NCBI GenBank assembly: GCA_963674835.2
Contig: CAXXKC010000002.1
Span: 1,302,001 to 1,366,000, forward strand
Source: G963674835 sp963674835
GTDB lineage: Bacteria > Planctomycetota > Planctomycetia > Pirellulales > Thermoguttaceae
Direction: 5' to 3'
Length of the DNA: 64,000 nucleotides
Shown: one piece after another, positions 14,944 through 22,744 of the stretch
Position numbering within the stretch: the stretch's first letter is position 1
How the letters are laid out: every line of letters starts with the position of its first letter
Position numbers and translations under genes: made by a program
Notes under the pieces: generated by a model
The model's database searches: none
What the model saw: the letters and a program-made list of their open reading frames with translations, nothing else
What the model was told of the DNA's origin: nothing

Positions 14944-17298
14944 TCAGCGTTTAGGTTCGGCAAGCCGCGCGGGGTCGATTCCCGGGGCATCCGCCGATTG
15001 CAGGGCACCTTGCCAACGGACGGCGCGGCTGGCATCGCACGCGGCCGATGAGTCACCGGCGAACTGGACCGTGCCGCGTACCAGCCCGGCAATCGAGATG
15101 GCCGCATCGTCCAGAACGCGGCGCGTGCCGTCGGCGTCGCGCGAGCAGGCAACGGGCGTTTGCAGAGTGACGAGCGAACCCTGCCCCGTCCAGCGAAGGT
15201 TGCGGATAACGCTGTCGCCGGCAGCGGTTGCCTGAAGACCGATCAAAGGCTCGTCGGCGGCCGGAACCAGCACACAGCCGTCGGCCAGGATCGTAACGGT
15301 GCCAAGATTCTGCTGCCCCGACGGACACGTTGCCTGCAACAGGGGACCGGACTCGCGGAGGGTGATGCCCTTGAGCCGCATGACGGTCGGTTCGTCGACC
15401 TGAGGCCATCGGCCGAGCTGAAGCAGGGGGCCGCGGCCGAGATAGAGCGTGTTGGACAGGTTCAGGGCCAAGGCACCGTGGGTGCGACACGCAATGCCGA
15501 CTGCCACGTGGCGGAACACGCAGTCAGTCAGCCGGATCTCGCCGCTCGGAAGCGACAGTTCGGCTCGGTTGGCGTCGGCGGGGTAGGTCCAACGGATTGC
15601 GACGGGCAGCGTCTGGTCGGCGCGGGCGGCTCGGAAGGAGCAACCGCGAAAGTTGATGCGCGAGCCATCGAAGTGGATCATCGCGGGGGCGTCTTTGGGC
15701 GGTGTCGCCGTCGCGGGGACCTCCCAAACGAAGTCGACGTTGTTGAACTGCAGGTTCTCCTCCGACAGGTGCAGGCCGGTGGAAGGAACCGCCACAAGCG
15801 GCCTCGTTCCGGGAGCACCGGTGATGAGTTGGTTTGCCAGCAGGGCTTTGGGATCGATGGCAACGGCGCCGTCGGCAGGAAGGACGAGCCGCTGGGATGG
15901 TGTGGCGCTGGGGTCGTCGTGAGGTGAAGCAGCGGTGGGCGCTGAGGGCCCGGCGCGGTCGGCGCGGGGTGGATTCTGTTTGAGATCGGGTGCGGCGGGC
16001 CTCGCGGGGTCGGTCGACGCCAAGGGAGCGGCGCCGGGGGTTGTAGATAGTGCACCGGGCGGTGACTGGCTCGCCTTGGTGCTGCCGGCGGCGAGGGGCG
16101 TGGCGGAAGGAGCGGGCCAAAGCGACCATCCGACGGCGCCAGCTGCAAGCAGGCAACCTGCAAAGATGGCCAGAACGATCGGGGTTGGCCGCCACTGGCG
16201 AATCGCACCGACCGGCGCGGCCCAGCGGTCGAGCTGCTCGCCGCGGCGATGGAGGTAACTGGCGAGTATTGCTGGCCCGGTGCGGGCGGGCGGACCCAAG
16301 AGATCGGCCAGACGGCGGATCGATTCGGGGCGCGATCGAGGGTCGGGCTGGACGGCGGCCGATATCGCCGACGCGAGCTGGGAAGGCGTTTCGGGAGCTA
16401 GTGAGCCGATGTCGGGGATGGCGGTGGTTTGGGCGGCGCGGAGTTTGGCCAGACTGTTGCCGCCAGGGATGGGCGGCCGGCCGGCGAGCATGTGCCACCA
16501 CAGGCAACCGCAGGCGTAAACGTCGCCGGCAACGTCGGGCGGGGTGCCGGAGGCGATACGTTCGGGTGCCAGGTAGTCGTAGGCCTCGGGCAGCAGGTCG
16601 GCAAACGCGTAGCCCTCCTCGGGCCGAAGCACGGCGCGCAGGCCCGGCTCGGGTAGCACGACGTCGCCGAGATCGGTGAGCAGCGTACTGGTGGCACCGA
16701 TATCGCCGTGGCAGACGCCGGCGTCGTGGAACGCGACGAGCCCGACGAGCATTTGGCGGGCAATCTCCAGGACGATCTCGGGTGAGAAGCGCCCGTTGCT
16801 CACCATCCAGTCGGCGGCGGTTCGACCGGCAGTAGGGGAGGAGGAGGCCCAGATGCGGCCGGCGTCGATACCCGCCTGTTGGATCGGAGCGAGGTGCGGG
16901 CATGTGAGCTTTGGGTGCAGAGCGGCCAGCGTTTGCAGAGATCGCACGGCCGTGTCGGCGTCGCCGGTGGAACAGGTGGCGACGGCCAGACGCACGAATT
17001 GGGACGAGCCGCGCCGGCGGGCGCCGAAGCAGGAGGCGTAGGCGGGCGACGGGACAGGCTGGCAGAGGACGAATGGCCCCAGGGCGAGCGACTCGCCGCG
17101 CCCGGCGTTGATCTCGGCGGCCTGGTAGGGAGTGAGCAAGCGAGCCTGGGCCAGGGCGTCGACCCACACCGACTCGAAAAGGGGTAACTGGCGGGCCAGG
17201 CCGACAGCGCGCCGGCGGACCTGTCGCAATTGGTCAGGCGTAGCCAGATCCAACGCTTTCAGCAAATCGGCCAGTTGTTGGGGCGGCCCTTCTCGCAT
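14944..17298 (-). CDS. membrane pseudokinase with C-terminal beta-helix
   Basis: 784 residues from ATG 17298 (the frame is open to 17400). Residues about 75-340 align with Hanks-type Ser/Thr kinases: 'LGPFVLC' at the entry, 'DYLAPERI' (APE) and 'DVYACGCLWWHMLAGRPP' (the helix F Asp) are kept. The catalytic elements are lost: no glycine-rich loop, no VAIK lysine ('RLAVATC'), the HRDxxxxN loop reads 'CHGDIGATST', and the DFG position reads P-E-P. One membrane helix follows at about 372-394 ('TPIVLAIFAGCLLAAG'), then a Pro/Ala linker, then about 250 residues of short repeated strands that look like a right-handed beta-helix. It is probably a sensor or scaffold with an extracytoplasmic domain rather than an active kinase. 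Confidence 0.82.
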   Translation of the reverse strand: MREGPPQQLADLLKALDLATPDQLRQVRRRAVGLARQLPLFESVWVDALAQARLLTPYQAAEINAGRGESLALGPFVLCQPVPSPAYASCFGARRRGSSQFVRLAVATCSTGDADTAVRSLQTLAALHPKLTCPHLAPIQQAGIDAGRIWASSSPTAGRTAADWMVSNGRFSPEIVLEIARQMLVGLVAFHDAGVCHGDIGATSTLLTDLGDVVLPEPGLRAVLRPEEGYAFADLLPEAYDYLAPERIASGTPPDVAGDVYACGCLWWHMLAGRPPIPGGNSLAKLRAAQTTAIPDIGSLAPETPSQLASAISAAVQPDPRSRPESIRRLADLLGPPARTGPAILASYLHRRGEQLDRWAAPVGAIRQWRPTPIVLAIFAGCLLAAGAVGWSLWPAPSATPLAAGSTKASQSPPGALSTTPGAAPLASTDPARPAAPDLKQNPPRADRAGPSAPTAASPHDDPSATPSQRLVLPADGAVAIDPKALLANQLITGAPGTRPLVAVPSTGLHLSEENLQFNNVDFVWEVPATATPPKDAPAMIHFDGSRINFRGCSFRAARADQTLPVAIRWTYPADANRAELSLPSGEIRLTDCVFRHVAVGIACRTHGALALNLSNTLYLGRGPLLQLGRWPQVDEPTVMRLKGITLRESGPLLQATCPSGQQNLGTVTILADGCVLVPAADEPLIGLQATAAGDSVIRNLRWTGQGSLVTLQTPVACSRDADGTRRVLDDAAISIAGLVRGTVQFAGDSSAACDASRAVRWQGALQSADAPGIDPARLAEPKR

Positions 17299-17449
17299 AG
17301 CTCTTGTGTCGGTAAGCACCTGTGGCGGTTCGCTGGGCGGAGACGTTCCCCGCCGGTGTGCTAACACATTCGCAGTGCAGCGACAAGAGCAAAACCCCAA
17401 GGCCTACGGACGGAGGGTCTGGACCGAATCCCTTGTTCTTGTGGAACGG

Positions 17450-18049
17450 CTACTTCGCGGGTTTCTCGGCGGCTTTCTCGCTCGGCTTGGGTGCCGCGAT
17501 GCCAATCACGCCAAACGCGACACGCGGACCGGCATTGCCGACGGGCTGCGTGAACAGATCGGGGCCGGCATGGATGACCAGCGAGCGGCCGACGATCGAA
17601 CACGGTCCGGAGAGCGTGGCGACGGGGTCGGTTAGCTCGATGGTGGCGACTCCTTGCGGATCGGCGACGATGTTGCCGAAGTCGCCGGCATGACGTTCAG
17701 TGTCGGTCGGGCGGCCGTGGGGCTCGCCGAGCGGGTTGTAATGGCTGCCGGCCGACAGACCCTTTTCCGAGTCGGTGAGATCGCCGTACTGATGGACATG
17801 GAAGGCGTGCTCGCCCGGCTTGAGACCGGCGACCTTGCCGGTGATCTTCAGGTGGTGATCTTCCTGGTCAAGATAGATCTCGCCGTGGACACCGCTTTGA
17901 CCGACGGGAACCAGTACCGCGACGGCGTGCTGGACGGGCTCCACGGTAGCACGCCGGGCTCGCAGGCGTTGGGCCACGGACGGGGTGCCGTAGGCCACGA
18001 CCAGAGCGGTGAGGGCTACGAGCAAAAACCGATTGGTGCGGGCTGTCAT
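17450..18049 (-). CDS. sodC: Cu/Zn superoxide dismutase, exported
   Basis: 199 residues. The start at 18049 is fixed by AAGGAG eight bases upstream and by the signal peptide 'RFLLVALTALVVAYG'. The enzyme turns superoxide into oxygen and hydrogen peroxide in the periplasm. All metal ligands are present: H84 and H86 in 'FHVHQYGD', H103, H111, H120 and D123 in 'RHAGDFGNI', and H160; the active-site Arg is R176 in 'GNAGPRVAFG'. Unusually, the two cysteines of the conserved intrasubunit disulfide are both replaced (Leu98 in 'KGLSAGSH', Phe179 in 'VAFGVIG'). The tail is Lys/Ala/Pro-rich. It is divergent from the sigma factor gene. Confidence 0.93.
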   Translation of the reverse strand: MTARTNRFLLVALTALVVAYGTPSVAQRLRARRATVEPVQHAVAVLVPVGQSGVHGEIYLDQEDHHLKITGKVAGLKPGEHAFHVHQYGDLTDSEKGLSAGSHYNPLGEPHGRPTDTERHAGDFGNIVADPQGVATIELTDPVATLSGPCSIVGRSLVIHAGPDLFTQPVGNAGPRVAFGVIGIAAPKPSEKAAEKPAK

Positions 18050-18605
18050 CAGTTGGTCTCCTTGGGTTGGGAATGAACGCGGACCTCGGCGCTCCGAGTA
18101 TTCTCGTCGACACGACCGCGAGCGCGTTGGGGAGAGAGCAACTTGCATGCCTGAGACGTGTGGCGAGACGGGCTGGGAAACTCGCGGGAGAAGGGAGGAT
18201 ACGGCGCGGGCGTCAGTTGGATCGTGCGGCAAGCCGAGGGTCGGGCACGACAGAGTGACAGGACGGCGTGACATCCTGTCGGCATGTCGGCGAGGCGGGC
18301 TGGCTGGGCGCCGCGGTCGGCCGCGTTTCGGACATCGATCGAGCCTTCTGTCGACACACCACGACCGAGGTGTTTTTTCCAAGACGCGCATCGCCGGAAG
18401 GGGCAGTGTCAGTTTCGTCGGCAGGAGAAATGGGGTGGTTGCTCTGCAACTCACGTGGCATACGGGCCAAGGTGCCGGAAGGACAACGTTGTGCCGGCGG
18501 CACGCCAATTGCGTAATAGGGCGCTGCTCGTCGGCCGGCAACGGGGCGGCGGGCGAGGCGTTGTCCGGAAGAGAAGACGGCTCGATCGAACAGGGCACGA
18601 CGGCG
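18050..18605. other. divergent intergenic region, sodC / sigma factor
   Basis: About 556 bases. A frame in phase with the sigma factor stays open through it, but it is Arg/Gly-rich without recognisable protein and overlaps the sodC ribosome binding site, so I treat it as non-coding leader and promoter DNA. No clear promoter or structure was recognised. Confidence 0.5.
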
Positions 18606-20270
18606 ATGCACAGGAATTATCGCGATACCATCCTAAAGCAATGGCGGGACGAGCAGTTTGCGGCGGTGTCGCCGTTGGAGGTGGCCGAACAGGCGGATCG
18701 GGCGGAGGCCCTGTTGGCCACCGTCGAGCCGACCGCCCATTACGCCGCAAGGGACCTGTTCGTGGAGATCAGCGGTCGGCACGAATTGCGGTCTGTCGGC
18801 GATCAGGTGATTGCGGGCAATAATCTGTTGCACGATCTTCGGCTGTTCATCGAAGATGCGACAGAAGCGTCAGGGGGCACCGCGGGCCAGCGGATGCTTA
18901 CGATGCAGCAGCTCGCGCGGAGGCTGAACGTTTCGACGAAGACGATCTCGCGTTGGCGAAAACGGGGACTGGTCAGCCGGCGGTTCATGTCGGCAGGCCG
19001 GTTTCGCGTCGGGTTTCTGGAAACCTCGGTCCAGCGGTTCGTCAGCTCGAATGCCGAGCGCGTGCGGCGCGGGTCGGAATTCAGCCAGTTGACCGAGCGG
19101 GAGAAGCAGACGATTCTGCAGCAAGCGAGGCAGATGGCGAACGCCGGGTGCTGGCCGGCGGAGGTGACGAAGCGTCTGGCGCGCGTGACAGGCCGCAACG
19201 TAGAGACGATTCGCTATACGCTTAAGCACCATGACCAGCAGAACCCGACGTCGGCGATCTTTCCGGACCACCACGGGCCGATGCGTATGGAAACGCGGCA
19301 GCGAGTGTACCAGCTTCATCGGCGCGGTGAATCGATTGAGTCGCTGAGCAAGCGGTTCTGCCGGACGAAGGCGAGTATCCACCGGGTCGTGTTGCAGATG
19401 CGGGCGCAGCGGATTGCGGAATTGCCGTTGGACTACGTGCCCAGCGACGAATTCCGCGAAGACCTGTTGTCCAAGGCGGAGCGAGCGATTCTTGCCATGC
19501 CGGCGCCGAGGGTGGCGAGCAGGAGCGTGTGTCTTCCCAAAGGGTTGCCGGCGTACCTGGCAAGCTTGTACGAGGTTCCGCTGCTGACAAGGGAGCAGGA
19601 GATGCAACTGTTCCGCCGGATGAACTACTTGAAATACAAGGCGGCGAGCCTTCGCGAGAATCTCAGCTTGGAGCGGCCGCGGAGCCGGCTGATGGACCGC
19701 ATTGAAAGACTGCACGGCGAGGCGGTCCGCACAAAGAACCGGATTATGCGGGCGAACCTGCGTCTGGTGGTGTCGATCGCCAAACGCCACGTCGGGCCGG
19801 CGGTGAGCTTCTTCGAGCTGGTGAGCGACGGGAACGTCTCGCTGATTCGCGCCCTGGAGAAGTTCGACTACATGCGGGGAAACAAGTTCAGCACGTACGC
19901 CAGTTGGGCGATCATGAAGAACTTCGCCAGAAGTATTCCGGACGAGCTGCGACACATCGACCGGTTTCGAACGGGGCAGGGGGATGTGTTCGTCACGACC
20001 GAAGACGTTCGTAGCGATCAGCAGGAGCTGGAGACTGCACAAACTCAGCGCGAGGCCCAAATCGGACGAATTCTGAAGCGGCTGGGACAGCGCGAGCAGG
20101 AGATCATCGTTTCGCGGTTTGGGTTGAACCGGAACCACGAGCCGCAAACGCTCCAGCAGGTGGGAAGCGCGATGGGCGTGACGAAGGAGCGCATCCGGCA
20201 GCTCGAAGCACGGGCGCTGCACAAGCTGCGGATGGCGGCAGCAGAAGAGAAGATCGCATTCTCGGTGTGA
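18606..20270 (+). CDS. sigma-70 family RNA polymerase sigma factor with N-terminal DNA-binding region
   Basis: 554 residues from ATG 18606. Residues about 95-150 contain a helix-turn-helix of the excisionase/MerR kind ('MLTMQQLARRLNVSTKTISR'), and a second helical repeat-like region follows to about 280. The sigma core then starts: region 2 ('NRIMRANLRLVVSIAKRHVG', 'FFELVSDGNVSLIRALEKFD', 'GNKFSTYASWAIMKNFARSI'), a linker region, and region 4 ('LGQREQEIIVSRFGLN', 'MGVTKERIRQLEARALHKLR'). Sigma factors of this extended form are typical of planctomycetes. It directs RNA polymerase to a subset of promoters; the extra DNA-binding part may widen or restrict recognition. No anti-sigma factor gene is adjacent. 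No strong Shine-Dalgarno is seen. Confidence 0.9.
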   Translation: MHRNYRDTILKQWRDEQFAAVSPLEVAEQADRAEALLATVEPTAHYAARDLFVEISGRHELRSVGDQVIAGNNLLHDLRLFIEDATEASGGTAGQRMLTMQQLARRLNVSTKTISRWRKRGLVSRRFMSAGRFRVGFLETSVQRFVSSNAERVRRGSEFSQLTEREKQTILQQARQMANAGCWPAEVTKRLARVTGRNVETIRYTLKHHDQQNPTSAIFPDHHGPMRMETRQRVYQLHRRGESIESLSKRFCRTKASIHRVVLQMRAQRIAELPLDYVPSDEFREDLLSKAERAILAMPAPRVASRSVCLPKGLPAYLASLYEVPLLTREQEMQLFRRMNYLKYKAASLRENLSLERPRSRLMDRIERLHGEAVRTKNRIMRANLRLVVSIAKRHVGPAVSFFELVSDGNVSLIRALEKFDYMRGNKFSTYASWAIMKNFARSIPDELRHIDRFRTGQGDVFVTTEDVRSDQQELETAQTQREAQIGRILKRLGQREQEIIVSRFGLNRNHEPQTLQQVGSAMGVTKERIRQLEARALHKLRMAAAEEKIAFSV

Positions 20271-20376
20271 CGGAGTGCCGGCGCAACCAAGGATCGCGAT
20301 TCATTCCAGACGCCGGCCGAAACGGCTGGAATCCGGGGCCCCAGTTGCCGCTCGGCGCGCATTGGCACTGTAGGCC

Positions 20377-20979
20377 TCAATGAGAGGCCAGCACGTGCAG
20401 TTGTTGGAGCACATCGAGGATGCCTTTGCGGACCATCATCACTGCGAAAGCGGCCAGGATGACGCTGACGACCTTGGAGACCGTGCGGACGCCGGAACGT
20501 CCGAGCAGGTCGAGAATGCGATGGGAGAACCAGAAGGCCGCACCGGCGAGGAACAGGATGACGAGGATGGCCAACACGGTGGGAAGCGACCCGTACTGGT
20601 TGGCCAGGAGAATCATGGTCGTCAATGAAGCGGGGCCGACCATGAGCGGGACGCCGATGGGTACGGCGCCGATGGTCTGAGGATCGACGCGGCGCTGTTG
20701 TTTTCCGACGCTGAGCAGATCGCTCATGGCGATGATGAACAGGAGCACCCCGCCGGCGATCATGAAGTCGGCAACGGTGATCTCCAGCAGACGGAAGATC
20801 CACTGGCCCAGGAAGAGAAACGCGACGGCGACGACGGCCGCGGTGACCATGGACTGGCGAAGGATGCGGCGTTGATCGGCTTCGGGCACGCCCTCCGTGA
20901 GGTTCCAGTAGATGGGCAGCAGCCCCACGGGGTCGACGGCCACGAACAGGGGCACGAAGCAGAGCCAGAAGTGTTCCAT
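20377..20979 (-). CDS. MarC family (UPF0056) integral membrane protein
   Basis: 200 residues, six predicted membrane helices. The start at 20979 has AAGGA seven bases upstream and gives the family's usual beginning 'FVPLFVAVDPVGLLPIYW'. Other family marks are 'FMIAGGVLLFIIAMSDLL', 'GAVPIGVPLMVGPASLT' and the final 'MMVRKGILDVL'. MarC proteins were once linked to multiple antibiotic resistance, which has not held up; the true function is unknown, possibly transport. It converges with the sigma factor gene (106 bases between stops). Confidence 0.9.
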   Translation of the reverse strand: MEHFWLCFVPLFVAVDPVGLLPIYWNLTEGVPEADQRRILRQSMVTAAVVAVAFLFLGQWIFRLLEITVADFMIAGGVLLFIIAMSDLLSVGKQQRRVDPQTIGAVPIGVPLMVGPASLTTMILLANQYGSLPTVLAILVILFLAGAAFWFSHRILDLLGRSGVRTVSKVVSVILAAFAVMMVRKGILDVLQQLHVLASH

Positions 20980-21290
20980 AGTTGCTTCCTTGGGACAGCG
21001 GACAATGAACGCTAAGTCGCCGGCCATCGCGTGGCCCTGCCTTCAATGTAGGCGCGAAGGGGAGCGTCGCCAAGGAGGAAAGGGAGCGGGCCGGGCGTGG
21101 GTCGGTTGTGTGTTCGGAAGGCTTCGAGGGGCGGCCGCGTGCCCTCACCTCCAGTCCCACTCCCGCAAGCGGGTGAGGGGAGTTGCGACACGCTTTCGGA
21201 GTCTGGAAGATTGCTCTCGGGCTTGGGTTGGCGTATGCTGAGAGGCGTTCGAGGGGATGGTGGACAGGAATCAAAGGGAGAGTATCGGAC
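20980..21290. other. divergent intergenic region with a REP-like hairpin
   Basis: About 310 bases between marC and the Tat-exported gene. Besides the hairpin repeat at 21142-21179 and a Shine-Dalgarno for the rightward gene, nothing is recognised. Confidence 0.5.
21142..21179. repeat. REP-like palindromic element
   Basis: CCCTCACC (21142-21149) pairs with GGTGAGGG (21172-21179); inside it CCCGC-AA-GCGGG forms a tight hairpin (21162-21173). Elements of the form CCCTCACC...CCCGCAAGCGGG...GAGGG are common extragenic repeats in GC-rich planctomycete genomes. Only one copy is seen in this window. Confidence 0.5.
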
Positions 21291-22478
21291 ATGCGAACGT
21301 CTTCGCTCAGTCGACGCGAGTTTTTGGCGACCGGTGCGGCGCTTGCAGCGGCGTGTGCCGCACGCCGAGGCTTCTGCGGCGCAGCAGACCAGGCGGTTCG
21401 CATTACCGAGCCGTTTCACGGGGCGGTTCTCAATCGGCGTCACGGTCGGCAAACGGCCGAGGGGTTGTGGATCGAGGTGTCGGGCGAAGCGCCGCAGGGC
21501 GATCGGGTGACGGTGAACGGGGTGGAAGCAAGACGCGACGGCGCGCGCTATTCCGCCGAGGCGTTGCTGAAGCAGAAGGAAACGGACATCGTCGCGTGCA
21601 GCGAGGGTGGCCAGGGGCGGCATGAGAAGCGGGTGCGCGTGGTTTGGGACCGGAAGTCCTTTCCGCGGTACCGGTTCTCGATCGACGACAACAGCTTCTT
21701 TCTGCGCGACATTGCCCAGAAGAAATACGGGTCGCTGTTCGAGTGCTTCTATCTGAAGACGCTGCGCGACTTGCACGAGCGGTACGGGGCGAAGTTCGTG
21801 TTGAACATCTACTATACGACCGGGGACGATTTCTCGCTGCCGCAGTTCCCGGATCGTTACCGCTCGGAGTGGCGGGACCATGCGCACTGGCTCAAGCTGG
21901 CGTTTCACGCGCACGCCAACGATCCGGCGCGGCCCTACCAGAATGCGCCGGCGCCGAAGCTGATCGCCGACCTCGACCAGGTGGCCGAACAGATTCTGCG
22001 ATTCGCGGGAGAGGCCACCTATTCGCCGCCGACGGTGATTCACTGGGGCATGGTCCAGCCCTCGGCCTACAAGCCGCTGGCCGACCGCGGCGTGCGAGTG
22101 TTGAGCGGATACTTCCGCAAGATGGGCGGCAAGTATGACGTCAACTATCTTATGGACGACGTACGGTCGGAGTATCTCTCGCGGCACGACGCGCTCGTGG
22201 ACTTCGACAGCGGGATCGTGTTTTCGCGAGTCGACATCGTGTGCAACAGCACGCCGATCGGGCAGATCGTGCCCACGCTGGAGCCGCTGGCGAAAGACCC
22301 GAACCAGGCGGAAATCATGGATCTGTTCACGCACGAGCAGTATTTCTGGCCATTCTACCAGAACTACCTTCCCGACCACGCGCACCGGCTGGATACGGCG
22401 CTGCGGTGGGTCACGGAGCATGGGTACAAGCCCGTCTTCTTTCACGAGGGATTCTTGGGCGTTTCGGCGGAAGCGTAG
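21291..22478 (+). CDS. Tat-exported polysaccharide-deacetylase-like protein
   Basis: 395 residues. ATG 21291 is preceded by GGGAGAG and opens a twin-arginine signal ('SLSRREFLATGAALAAACAA'), so the protein is exported folded. A small beta domain (about 35-110) is followed by a region that looks like a NodB/DUF2334-type barrel: 'RFSIDDNSFFLRDIA' with an Asp pair, 'KFVLNIYYTTGDDF', 'WLKLAFHAHANDP' with paired His, and a final 'KPVFFHEGFLGV'. The Asp pair and the H-A-H could bind a metal as in carbohydrate deacetylases. A named family is not recognised, so substrate and activity are open. It is a single gene, 266 bases before the histidine kinase. Confidence 0.72.
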   Translation: MRTSSLSRREFLATGAALAAACAARRGFCGAADQAVRITEPFHGAVLNRRHGRQTAEGLWIEVSGEAPQGDRVTVNGVEARRDGARYSAEALLKQKETDIVACSEGGQGRHEKRVRVVWDRKSFPRYRFSIDDNSFFLRDIAQKKYGSLFECFYLKTLRDLHERYGAKFVLNIYYTTGDDFSLPQFPDRYRSEWRDHAHWLKLAFHAHANDPARPYQNAPAPKLIADLDQVAEQILRFAGEATYSPPTVIHWGMVQPSAYKPLADRGVRVLSGYFRKMGGKYDVNYLMDDVRSEYLSRHDALVDFDSGIVFSRVDIVCNSTPIGQIVPTLEPLAKDPNQAEIMDLFTHEQYFWPFYQNYLPDHAHRLDTALRWVTEHGYKPVFFHEGFLGVSAEA

Positions 22479-22744
22479 CCGGAAGCCGCTCGCTCGCGCA
22501 GTCTGCGGGCCGTTTGTAGCGGACGTGCTGATTGGACGGGCGCTTCTCTTCCTAGCTCCCCGCCCGTTCTGTGGTCCTGCCCGATGAGCGGCCGCGAGAG
22601 GCATGGCCGAAAAGTCGCTTCGCGAGCGCCAAACGCGCGTGCTGCGTTGGAGAACCTACACTTGCGTAGCGATATTGCGCACCCGTGCGTGTGGTGCTTG
22701 ACGGTAGCGCCGGCGCGAGATGCGCTCCTGGGGAGCTGTTCTCA

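Noticed and set aside
18009..18605. 199-codon upstream extension of the sigma factor
   Set aside because: Arg/Gly-rich, overlaps the sodC start and Shine-Dalgarno, no conserved features; ATG 18606 starts conserved sequence.
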